From assembly GCA_016271365.2 (NCBI GenBank), contig CM028132.1:1188093001-1188157000 (forward strand): DNA of 64,000 nucleotides, given 5' to 3'. Under the pieces are notes generated by a model. It was not told where the DNA came from and did not search any database. It saw nothing but the letters and a program-made list of their open reading frames with translations. Made by a program: the position numbers and the translations under genes. Shown piece by piece: positions 33,900 through 41,977 of the stretch. Position 1 is the first letter of the stretch, and each line of letters opens with the position of its first letter. Source of the DNA: Neoceratodus forsteri (taxonomy: Eukaryota > Chordata > Ceratodontiformes > Ceratodontidae).

Positions 33900-34770
33900 C
33901 CTCTCACCTAGGATCCTGGTTCCCTGGACAGATGCAGACCATCGCACCAGTATAGGTCTGCATCCTCCAGGTGGCTCCCCAGTCCCCAATGAAGCCAAAA
34001 CCCTGAGCTCCACACCAGTTTTTCAACCACTCATTGAATTCCCTGGTGAGGTGTGCCCTAGCATCACCCTTGCCATAGACAGGCAGCACCTCCGAGAAGG
34101 TTACCATATTCGCTACCTGTCTAAGGCCCCTCCCCAACTCTACAAACTCCTCTTGCACTGCTCTGATCCCATTCCTAGCCAGGTCATTTGTCCCTAGGTG
34201 GACAGTGACATCCAGCTCCCTCCCTCGTGCAGCTCCTCCCACGATCCTGAGGATTCATTTCCTGTCCCTCCAAGCTATAGTGCCAGGAAGGCACTTACCT
34301 CCCTCTTCCTCCCACATTTCTACCCCCTAATGATTGAGTCCTCCACCAGGAGTTGTTTTCTTCCTGTGGGTCCCATGCCACCCTCCTGTGGGTCTCCTTT
34401 GTGAAGGTTCTCAGCATCCTCCTTGGTCTCCACTACAGGTGCCTCCATAGAGGAACCACTATCCACCAGATGAGCGAATGAATTGTGGAGAAGTACAGCT
34501 GGAGGATGCAACTCTGTTCCACCACCTCTCCTCCCTGAGCCCACCCTGGTCCAGCCTCTCCTCTTTCTTGGCAACCTCTGAGGTAGTGGCATTGGCCCTG
34601 GTGGTCCTGGGTGGGGAGGAGGTTCAGAATCCTAGCCAGGTCAGCCTGGAGACGGCAACCTCCTCTCTCAGACCAGAGAGGTGTCTCTCCAATAGGGCAG
34701 CATCACAGCCTCCAGAATGTCTCCTGGAACACTGCCGCCCACAGCCATTGCACTGCACCACTCCTATCAT
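33900..34770 (-). pseudogene. CR1-D ORF1 (zinc-motif plus SGNH-esterase-like protein)
   Basis: Chosen start ATG at 34,770. It begins MIGVVQCNGCGRQCSRRHSG, a cysteine/histidine cluster resembling the zinc motif at the start of CR1 ORF1 proteins, followed by LLERHLSGLREEVA. Further on are VEDSIIRG (about 34,340; the family's GDS block, with Gly replaced by Glu), VTVHLGTNDLARNG (about 34,205; block III) and VLPVYGKGDARAH. Frameshifted between blocks. CR1 ORF1 esterases are thought to help the RNA-protein particle interact with membranes or the target. ORF2 begins immediately downstream. Confidence 0.7.
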
Positions 34771-35090
34771 GTCTTATTTTTGTCCCCTCTCCTGTTTCTC
34801 TGTATGCTTACTCTCTCCTCTCCTTACAACTCTCACCCTTCCTGTTCTGGGACAGCAACTTCCTATCTTCTTTAATAGCCTCCTTCTTCCTTGCTCAGTG
34901 TCAGACCACCAGCAGCTGGGGGGGAGAGTGAGCTACTTTTATCCTTTAGGGTTGACAAAACCAATGTTTCTCTATGATCCTTCCCTTCCTACTGCCAAAC
35001 AGGAAGTTCCTGTTGACAGTCAGATCCAGTGGCTATAAAAGTAGAACTGGCTTAGGGTGGGTGGGATGAAGGGCAATTAGTAACAAAAAA
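34771..35090 (-). other. CR1-D leader between monomer array and ORF1
   Basis: About 320 bp of non-repeated sequence. It contains an AGGAAGTTCC block at 35,001-35,010 resembling the monomer's ETS-like AGGAAGT. No frame. Confidence 0.5.
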
Positions 35091-35840
35091 GGCTAGCAAC
35101 AGGAAGTTGTAATTTGAGTCACCTGCTTTTATAGTGTCTAAGCCACACCCCCAATTAAGCTCTTTCTCCTCCTACTGGTTTAGCAAAGTCAGTGGATACA
35201 ATACCCTTCCCAGCACAGAACGCACACTGACTTTCTTTCTTTTCTTTCTTTTTTTAACCCTAAATAAGACCCCTTCTACTTCTAATAAAGTATCTGTCTA
35301 CTTAATCTCAATAGACACTGACTCCTGCTGAGATATACGTTTTAAATTAATAAGAAATGTAGCTTTTTTAGTTAGCTGCTTTCTGCTGAACAAGCAAGGC
35401 TAGCAACAGGAAGTTGTAATTTGAGTCACTGCTTTTATAGTGTCTAAGCCACACCCCCAATTAAGCTATCTCTCCTTCTACTGGTTTAGCAAAGTCAGCT
35501 GATACAATACCCTTCGCAGCACAGAACACACACTGACTTTCTTTCTTTTCTTTCCTTTTTTAACCCTAAATAAGACCCCTTCTACTTCTAATAAAGTATC
35601 TGTCTACTTAATCTCAACAGATACTGACTCCTGCTGAGATATATGTTTTAAATTAATAAGAAAATGTAGCTTTTTTAGTTAGCTGCTTTCTGCTCTACAA
35701 GCAAGGCTAGCAACAGGAAGTTGTAATTTGAGTCACCTGCTTTTATAGTGTCTAAGCCACACCCCCAATTAAGCTCTCTCTCCTTCTACTGGTTTAGCAA
35801 AGTCAGCTGATACAATACCCTTCCCAGCACAGAGCACACA
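35091..35840 (-). repeat. CR1-D 5' monomer array, units 1-3 (307 bp period)
   Basis: Units begin at 35,091, 35,398 and 35,705 (GGCTAGCAACAGGAAGTTGT); the third is cut at 35,840 by CR1-E and resumes at 38,576. Spacing is exactly 307 bp and identity is very high. Each unit carries, on the minus (CR1-sense) strand, a CACCC/GT box, a TATAAAAG box and a TGACTCA site, plus a CT-rich (+) tract and the text AACCCTAAATAAGACCCC. Organisation resembles the promoter monomers of mouse L1. Confidence 0.9.
35115..35155 (-). promoter_or_regulatory. predicted core promoter in monomer 1 (repeated in each unit)
   Basis: On the minus strand: GGGGGTGTGGC (35,143-35,153), then TATAAAAG (35,126-35,133), an overlapping CAGGTG E-box, then TGACTCA (35,115-35,121), an AP-1 consensus. 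The same TATA occurs at 35,432-35,439, 35,740-35,747 and 38,772-38,779, and the AP-1 site at 35,422-35,428, 35,729-35,735 and 38,761-38,767. Function is inferred from motif match and orientation only. Confidence 0.5.
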
Positions 35841-38575
35841 TTACATAGATACATAGATACATACATAGACAGTGTCAGCAGATAAGGGCCTATGGCCCAC
35901 CCAGTCTGCCCATTTGAGCTTGTAAGTTCAGTTTATGTTTTCCTAGAAGTCTGTTGCCCCTTACCCCTGACCTCCAGAATTCCTTTATGTTTATCCCATG
36001 CATTCTTAAATCCCGTGATTGTTTCAGCCCCCACCACTTCCTCTGGCAGGGTGTTCCACTTGTCCACCACCCGTTCTGTGAAGAAATTCTTCCTCATGTT
36101 TCCTCTGAATCGTCCTCCCTCCAACTTCATCCCATGCCCTTTAGTCCTGGAACCTCTTTTTCGCTTAAAAATAGTGTATTCCTGCACCCTGTTCCTCCCT
36201 GTGAGATACTTGTATGTCTCTATCATATCCCCTCTCTCCCTTCTCTCCTCCAGGGAGTACATGTTCAGTTCCTTCAACCTGTCTTCACAGGACTTGTGAT
36301 GCAATCCATGCACCATCTTTGTTGCCCTCCTCTGAACCTTCTCTACCCTGTCTATGTCCTTACGTAGGTATGGTCTCCGAACTGTACACTGTACTCAGGT
36401 GGGGCCTCACTAGTATCTTGTATAGCGAATTATGTCTTCCTTTTCCTGCTGGTGATGCCCTGCCGTACATCCCAGCATCCTATTTGCTTTACCTGCTGCC
36501 TTGTCACACTGAGTTTCCCTACCTTGAGGTCATCAGAGATGATAACCCCAAGATCCCTTCTGCTTGGTGCATGCTATATCCTCACCCCAACTGATATATT
36601 GTGCCAGGGTTTTGTGCCCCATATGCATATATCTTGCACTTCTTTGCATTAATTTCTCAACTGCCAAACCCTGACCATTCTTCAAGTTTCTGCAGGTCGC
36701 TTCTCATTCTGTCTACACCCTCTGGTGTGTCTACTCTGTTACAGAGCTTTGTGTCATCAGCGCACAGTGAAATTCCTGCCTTCTAGGTCCTTGCAATGTC
36801 ACTGATGAAGATGTTGAATAGGACCGGTCCCAGCACTGATCCCTGTGGTACCCCACTGGTCACTCTTCCCTCTGTGGAGTGACAGCCATTTACCACCACC
36901 CTCTGTGTCCTGCCACCCAGCCAGTTACCTACCCACCACACTACTGTCCTGCCCACACCCATATTCCCCAGTTTGTGTAATAGTCTTCTATGTGGCACAA
37001 TGTCAAAGGCCTTGCTGAAGTCCAGATAGGCCATGTCCACTGCCCTCCCCTGATCCACCTCCCTAGTCACCCGGTCAAAATTCGAGGTTGGTCTGAGCAT
37101 GCCTCCCCTGGAGAAACCATGCTGCCTTGGGTCCTGCAGTCCATTGACAACCAGATGTTCCACCAATCTCTCCTTCAGTAGTGCTTCCATGATCTCTCCC
37201 CACTACCGAGGTGAGGCTGACTGGTCTGTAGTTCCCTGCTTCCTCTTTGTTCCTGGGCTTTGTATAAGGGACTACATCTGCTGTCCTCCAGTCTCTTGGA
37301 TATACCGCCCTGTTTCCAGTGATCGGCTAAACAGGATAGCCAGAGGTTCAGCCACCACCTCTCTTAGTTCTTTAAGGACCCTGGGGTGCACCCCATCTGG
37401 CCCCATTGCTTTATCAACTCTTATTACTTCCAGTTCCTTCAGGACCCTTTCTTGTGTAAAGGGACTTGTGTCCATTTCTGCACCCATTCTCACCCCTTGT
37501 ACTCCCTTCAGACCCATTACCCTCCTCTTCCTCAGTAAAGACTGAGCAGAAATACCTGTTCAATATGTCAGCTTTACTGTTGTCATCCTCCACGTGGCCC
37601 CCATCCTCCACCTTCAGTCTCACCATCCTCCCTTGTCTTTTCTTTTTTTCACTTATGTACCTGTAAGATTTTGTCCCTCTACCCACTGATTTTGCAATGT
37701 GTTCTTCTGTCTGAGCTTTGGCTTCCCTTACTGACCTCCCTGCCTCCCTTGCTTCTCCTGGTACTTCTCCCTATCCCCTTCTGCCTGTGTCTTTTGTATT
37801 GCCCAGATGCAATATTTTTGGCTTTCACTTTCTTTGCTACCTCTTTGGAAAACCATAATGGTCTCCTCTTCCTTTTCCTTTTGCTAACCTGCTGAATGCA
37901 TAATTCTGTTGTTCTTGTAATCCCCATTTTAAATACTGCCCACTGTTCCTCAACCCCTGATTCATGTCCCATTCCCCTTAATGCCTCTTTCAAGTATCTC
38001 CCCATTTTCCCAAAGTCTACCCCCTAAAATCCAGGATACGCATTTTTGTGTGGTTTGGTTCTGCTCTTTCTGTGATTTCAAACCACAATGACTGGTGGTC
38101 ACTGTTCCCCAGGTGCTCCCCCACTGTTACCCCCATCACACTGTCCCTGTTTGTGAGCACAAGGTCCAGTATTGCCTTCTGCCGAGTTGGTTCCATGACC
38201 AGTTGCTTGAGGAAGGCACCCTGAAGGGAGTCCAGGATAAATCTGCTCCTAGTTGATGCTGCTGCTGGGATGCTCCAGTCCATGTCTGGAATATTGAAGT
38301 CTCCAACCAATACTACCTCACCCTTGTCTGCCATCCTTTGGATGGGTAGCATCAACTCCCTATCTGTTTCTTCCTCCTGGGCTGGTGGTCTATAGACCAC
38401 ACCTGTGCGGATGGCTGTCCCCATTTTCCTTTCCAGCTTAACCCACAGTATCTCTCCCCCATTTTGTTCCTCCTGGATCTCTGTGGCCCTTATGTCATTT
38501 TTCACATACAGTGCCACTCCTCATCCCTTCCTGCCTGCTCTGTCTCTTCTGAATATGTTGTAGCCACTGAATTTC
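35841..38575 (-). mobile_element. CR1-E, 5'-truncated, inside the CR1-D monomer array
   Basis: The 3' end at 35,841-35,880 has ATACATAG-type octamer repeats. The 5' end is truncated in the endonuclease (about 38,575), at a block reading GYNIFRRDRAGRKG. Monomer sequence (CAGCACAGAGCACACA / ACTGAATTTCTTTC) continues on both sides, so CR1-E inserted into monomer 3 after CR1-D was in place. No clear TSD is visible. Confidence 0.85.
35933..38517 (-). pseudogene. CR1-E ORF2 (EN-RT) remnant
   Basis: EN: VALYVKNDIRATEIQEEQ, VVYRPPAQEEETDREL, VGDFNIPDMDWS and GNSDHQSLWFEIT (38,517-38,017). RT: KAMGPDGVHPRVLKEL (about 37,405-37,360), [32 protein letters not shown] (about 37,035-36,980) and [20 protein letters not shown] (about 36,860-36,800). 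Sequence past this block is frameshifted. C-terminus: SCEDRLKELNMYSLEERRER, GDMIETYKYLTGRN and KWNTLPEEVV (36,316-35,933). Several frameshifts. Confidence 0.85.
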
Positions 38576-39060
38576 TTTCTTTTCTTTCTTTTTTTTAACC
38601 CTAAATAAGACCCCTTCTACGTCTAATAAAGTATCTGTCTACTTAATCTCAACAGACACTGACTCCTGCTGAGATATAAGTTTTTAATTAATAAAATGTA
38701 GCTTTTTTAGTTAGCTGCTTTCTGCTCTACAAGCAAGGCTAGCAACAGGAAGTTGTAATTTGAGTCACCTGCTTTTATAGTGTCTAAGCCACACCCCCAA
38801 TTAAGCTCTCTCTCCTCCTACTGGTTTAGCAAAGTCAGCTGATACAATACCCTTCCCAGCACAGAACACACACTGACTTTCTTTCTTTTCTTTCTTTTTT
38901 AACCCTAAATAAGACCCCTTCTACTTCTAATAAAGTATCTGTCTACTTAATCTCAACAGACACTGACTCCTGCTGAGATATAAGTTTTAAATTAACAAGA
39001 AAATGTAGCTTTTTTAGTTAGCTGCTTTCTGCTCTACAAGCAAGGCTAGCAACAGGAAGT
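38576..39060 (-). repeat. CR1-D monomer array, end of unit 3, unit 4, start of unit 5
   Basis: Unit 3 resumes at about 38,576, unit 4 starts at 38,737 and unit 5 at 39,044 (again 307 bp apart). The array stops at 39,060, which is therefore the 5' terminus of CR1-D, next to the CAGGAGG half of the TSD-like pair. Confidence 0.9.
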
Positions 39061-39297
39061 CAGGAGGCATTATTACATGGAGAGGGTGGTGAACAAGTGG
39101 AATGCTCTACCTGAGGAGGTGGTAGCCTGTAGCACGGTGGGCAGTTTTAAGAGGGGATGGGACAGAGTGAAGGGGAGTATGTATGAAAAAGGGAAGGATG
39201 GGTGGAGTAGCTGCAAATTGAGGAGCTAGCTGCACAATCGAGTAGACTCGATAGACCATGAGGCCTGTTTCTGCTGGCGTTTTCATATGTTCATATG
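39061..39297 (+). mobile_element. CR1-C, 3' part
   Basis: Continuation of CR1-C after the CR1-D insertion: HYYMERVVNKWNALPEEVV then STVGSFKRGWDR (39,068-39,170), stop, and a CR1 3' UTR ending 'GAGGCCTGTTTCTGCTGGCG' plus TCATATGT repeats at 39,283-39,297. It abuts the start of the LTR at 39,298. Confidence 0.85.
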
Positions 39298-39363
39298 TGG
39301 GCATGAGGGTGATTCAGTCCCAAGGATCTGAGTAAAACAAAAAGGGGAGAGAGCATATCCCTC

Positions 39364-40522
39364 TTTAGAAAATGGGCTTTTTGTTTCCTGGCATCTGATT
39401 GGCTAGTGCACTTGCCGGGGGGGTACATTAACTTTCAATAGATGCCCAGGAAACAAAAAGTACCAGTCTACAGTGCCCTTCACCCAGTAAGTATTGTAGT
39501 GCTCACCCTGTTTCCTAATTGGCTGTAACACCTCATTTCAATTTTAAAAACGCCGTTTTGTTCCCTCGCTTAGCGAGAGAGCCCCCCACCACCACCATCA
39601 GTCCTCCCGGTACACTCCTTCATGTTGTTAATAACTGCCTACTAGCTACGTTTCTTTTTTTATTTACTTCTGTTTTTCTAACTCTACAATATTTATCTTC
39701 TCCCATGCCCTTGATTCCCCACACCGTTAGTGCAAAATGTCAGTCACTGTCGTTCACCTGACAACACTCTCGCTCCTCCCTCCTCCAGCCAGTTGCACAC
39801 TCTGTTCTGAAAATAAACGATTTCGAATTTGTAGCACTGCTCACCTCTTCAATACTGTCACCACTGATCTTTTCCCATGCCCTGCAATTCCCGATAGTGT
39901 TACTACGAACGGTCAGACACTGACAGTCGCATACCCGGCAGCACTCTTGCTCCTCCCTCCTCCGGTCGGTCACCCGCTGGCTTACTTCCTGTATGAAATG
40001 GACGCTCCTCTTCACACTCCTAGTCCTCATGGAAAACAGCGAGGACCAGGAACTTATAAAACAAGCCAAATAAAGAAATAAACTCTGTCCCAGTAACACG
40101 CAGCGAAGCCCGTCAAATAAAAAAGAAAAATAGCCTCAACAGCTGGCTCCCGACAACACGCGCTCACTCTCCTGAGCCGCGCTTTCTTATCATGATCACA
40201 ACCTCTGACCTAGCCCCAGTGTGAAAAAAAAAATATCAGCAAGACAAAAACAGAGCCTCTCAAATGAAAATAAAACAAGTGTACAGAGTGAAAAAAACTG
40301 TTGTATGGAGGGGGGTTCAACAACAAACAAAAAAAAATCTGCTGTGGGGGCAGTAACTGCACTCAGCCAACTTTCTAACCATGGTGTCTGCATTTGGACA
40401 AAAGACCATCCTTGTAATGAAGGTGGAGGAACTATTTAATTTCAAAACGTTCTAAAAATTAATTTTTTATTAATTTGTTTTCAGGTTTTCTTTTTCTTTT
40501 TTTACAGTGCCCATTTTCTAAA
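39364..40522 (+). mobile_element. T DNA element, complete non-autonomous copy
   Basis: Perfect 14 bp TIRs TTTAGAAAATGGGC (39,364-39,377) and its complement (40,509-40,522). A hairpin lies just inside the left end (CTTTTTGTTTCCTGG against CCAGGAAACAAAAAG, 39,377-39,459). An imperfect duplication of about 105 bp recurs at 39,690-39,795 and 39,868-39,973 (CTCGCTCCTCCCTCCTCC type). No transposase frame. It interrupts the 5' LTR; the sister LTR at about 48,330 is the empty site. Superfamily unknown. Confidence 0.7.
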
Positions 40523-40523
40523 C

Positions 40524-40589
40524 GCAATAATACCCTCCAGGGTGGGTGGTATGGTGTCCAATACTGCCCACCCTGTCGAGTATTATTGC
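40524..40589. mobile_element. H hairpin element, copy 3 (short)
   Basis: GCAATAATACCC at 40,524-40,535 and GAGTATTATTGC at 40,578-40,589, with inner arms CAGGGTGGGTGGTAT / ATACTGCCCACCCTG. It directly follows the T right TIR, as at 12,689, and is also absent from the sister LTR. Confidence 0.7.
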
Positions 40590-40683
40590 TTGCTGGGAGT
40601 ATAGACATTGGAGAGAGCTATCTGTACTGAGTGTGGGGAGAGCCAAGCTGCCTGCCATTCAGGGAATCTGCCAGAATACTACA

Positions 40684-41259
40684 ACGGCCGGCCCAGTGGC
40701 GTGGAGGGCTGAGGCATCCGTGCCTTACCTCCTGCCACGCCGGCAACCCGTGTACGTGGTGCAAGCAGGCTGCTGGGGGTCGGCTGGGGAGGGAGAGGAT
40801 TGAGCGTCCATAGCACTGCTCTCCTCTCCTGGGGAGGTGGGGAGCACAGGGTAGGCATTTCCCCGACACCTAGCGGAGGCTGGGTGTCAGTGCACCACAA
40901 AGCCTGTACGCAAGCAGGGGGTGGAGCAGCCAGCTGGTGTGCTGTGGGTGGAAGCATGCACAACTCAGCCATTGCCAGCATTGCACGCTCCACCCAGAGG
41001 GGACTACAGGAAACCAGGAAAAAGGTCTCCGGTCAACCCAGATGAACAGCCACCCTCCGCAGGCCCCAACTCGAATGGCTCTTCCCCAGAGTTTGGATCC
41101 TATTTGAGGTGAGTAGAGTTAGCCCTGCTCCCCGCCACAGAGGGGAAGCTGGGGAAGACGTGACAGCAGCTTGATCGTGGGTGCGGGGCTTGGGGAGTGA
41201 CTGAGAGGGCATGCCGACTGGTGGGGACCAGGGAGAAAAAGATACACTAAAAAAAAAAA
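40684..41259 (+). mobile_element. S1 SINE, copy 3, precise insertion with empty site
   Basis: 9 bp TSD AATACTACA at 40,675-40,683 and 41,260-41,268. The 576 bp insert starts with the S1 head (GCCCAGTGGCGTGGAGGGC), has a diverged box B (AACCCGTGTACGTGG) and ends in about 12 A. At the same position the sister LTR (about 48,421-48,436) reads straight through without it. This is a directly visible occupied/empty pair. The poly(A) tail suggests L1-type mobilisation. Confidence 0.9.
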
Positions 41260-41736
41260 AATACTACATCGAGTGTGGGAAAGACAGGCTGCCTGCCATA
41301 TAGTCTACAGGTGTGGATACTGTACTGAGTGTGGAAAAAGCGAGGCTAATCTCTTTCTAGACCAGTGTGGGAATGCATTGTTATGCCTTGTGGACTTTGC
41401 AGGTATGGACTTAAGTTGGACAATGTGTGGACACTGAGGTAGTAGACCCCATGGTCTCTTTGCCATACTGTTTTCCCCAGTGGGATGCTTGTCTTCAAAT
41501 TCCGTGCACTCCATGGAGTATCAGTTATAATATTGAAGGATCCTAGTTTGTTTGTTATTTGCTGTTGTGATTTACTTCTGCTTGTTGCATTCTAGCCCAG
41601 CCCCCCATGCAGTAATCAGCACCCCGGTCATGAAGAACTAAACGTAAGCCATCTCTTTAGTTTCTGGTTTTGGTCACCCCCTTCCCACGGACATTCCACC
41701 ATCATACTCCTAGACAATTGGGAGGAGGGCTATAAA

Positions 41737-41754
41737 TTGGGGCTTGTCTGGGAT
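41737..41754 (+). promoter_or_regulatory. primer-binding-site-like sequence (tRNA-Pro type)
   Basis: TTGGGGCTTGTCTGGGAT matches the tRNA-Pro PBS of gammaretrovirus-type elements at 15 of 18 positions by my count. It lies exactly where the two LTR copies stop matching, as expected for the 5' LTR/leader junction. One short match is only suggestive on its own; the position makes it stronger. Confidence 0.5.
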
Positions 41755-41977
41755 TTTGGGGTGCCTTCCCAGTAATAGATTGGCCCCTTGAGAGTCATTG
41801 AGTGGAGTTTAGATTGTTTGGGACTTTACATACTAACATACTAATTGCCAGCAGATTAGGCCTTACGGTCTATCGAGTCTGCTCGACCCTCAGATCCCTA
41901 GTTGGGTGCCGAGGCCCTCCCCCACCTTGTGTTGTAGAAACCCCTATCATCCATCCCCACCCCCCTGGGCCAGGCCA

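Larger units (their letters stand above)
30810..39060 (-). mobile_element. CR1-D, full-length CR1 with 5' monomer array
   Basis: On the minus strand: a 5' tandem array of about 307 bp units (39,060 down to 35,091, itself interrupted by CR1-E), leader, ORF1 (34,770 to about 33,900), ORF2 (33,894 to about 30,926), and a 3' UTR ending in repeats of TTTCTATG-type octamers at 30,810-30,840. Net of CR1-E the element is about 5.5 kb. It lies inside CR1-C with a 7 bp TSD-like repeat. Because the insertion carries several monomers, this is a rare case of a LINE caught with its 5' end. Confidence 0.85.
39298..41736 (+). mobile_element. probable 5' LTR of an ERV-like element, interrupted twice
   Basis: Three pieces (39,298-39,363, 40,590-40,683, 41,260-41,736) align in order with the uninterrupted sister at 48,269-48,941. 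Both start TGGGCATGAG and contain about 57 bp tandem units (TGTACTGAGTGTGGGGAGAG type), a U3-like feature. Both end near GGGCTATA, after which the two diverge: this copy continues with a primer-binding-site-like sequence. The gaps are a T/H DNA element and an S1 SINE. A canonical CA end was not found. Confidence 0.6.

Noticed and set aside
35091..35840. CRISPR array
   Set aside because: Repeat units are 307 bp and head to tail with no short unique spacers.
35091..39060. Reading the 307 bp array as a centromeric-type satellite
   Set aside because: The array has only about four units, lies in one orientation directly 5' of a CR1 ORF1 and ends at the TSD of that insertion.
41737..41754. Treating the PBS-like match alone as proof of a retrovirus
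   Set aside because: 15/18 over 18 bases can arise by chance in 64 kb. It is used only together with its position at the LTR divergence point.
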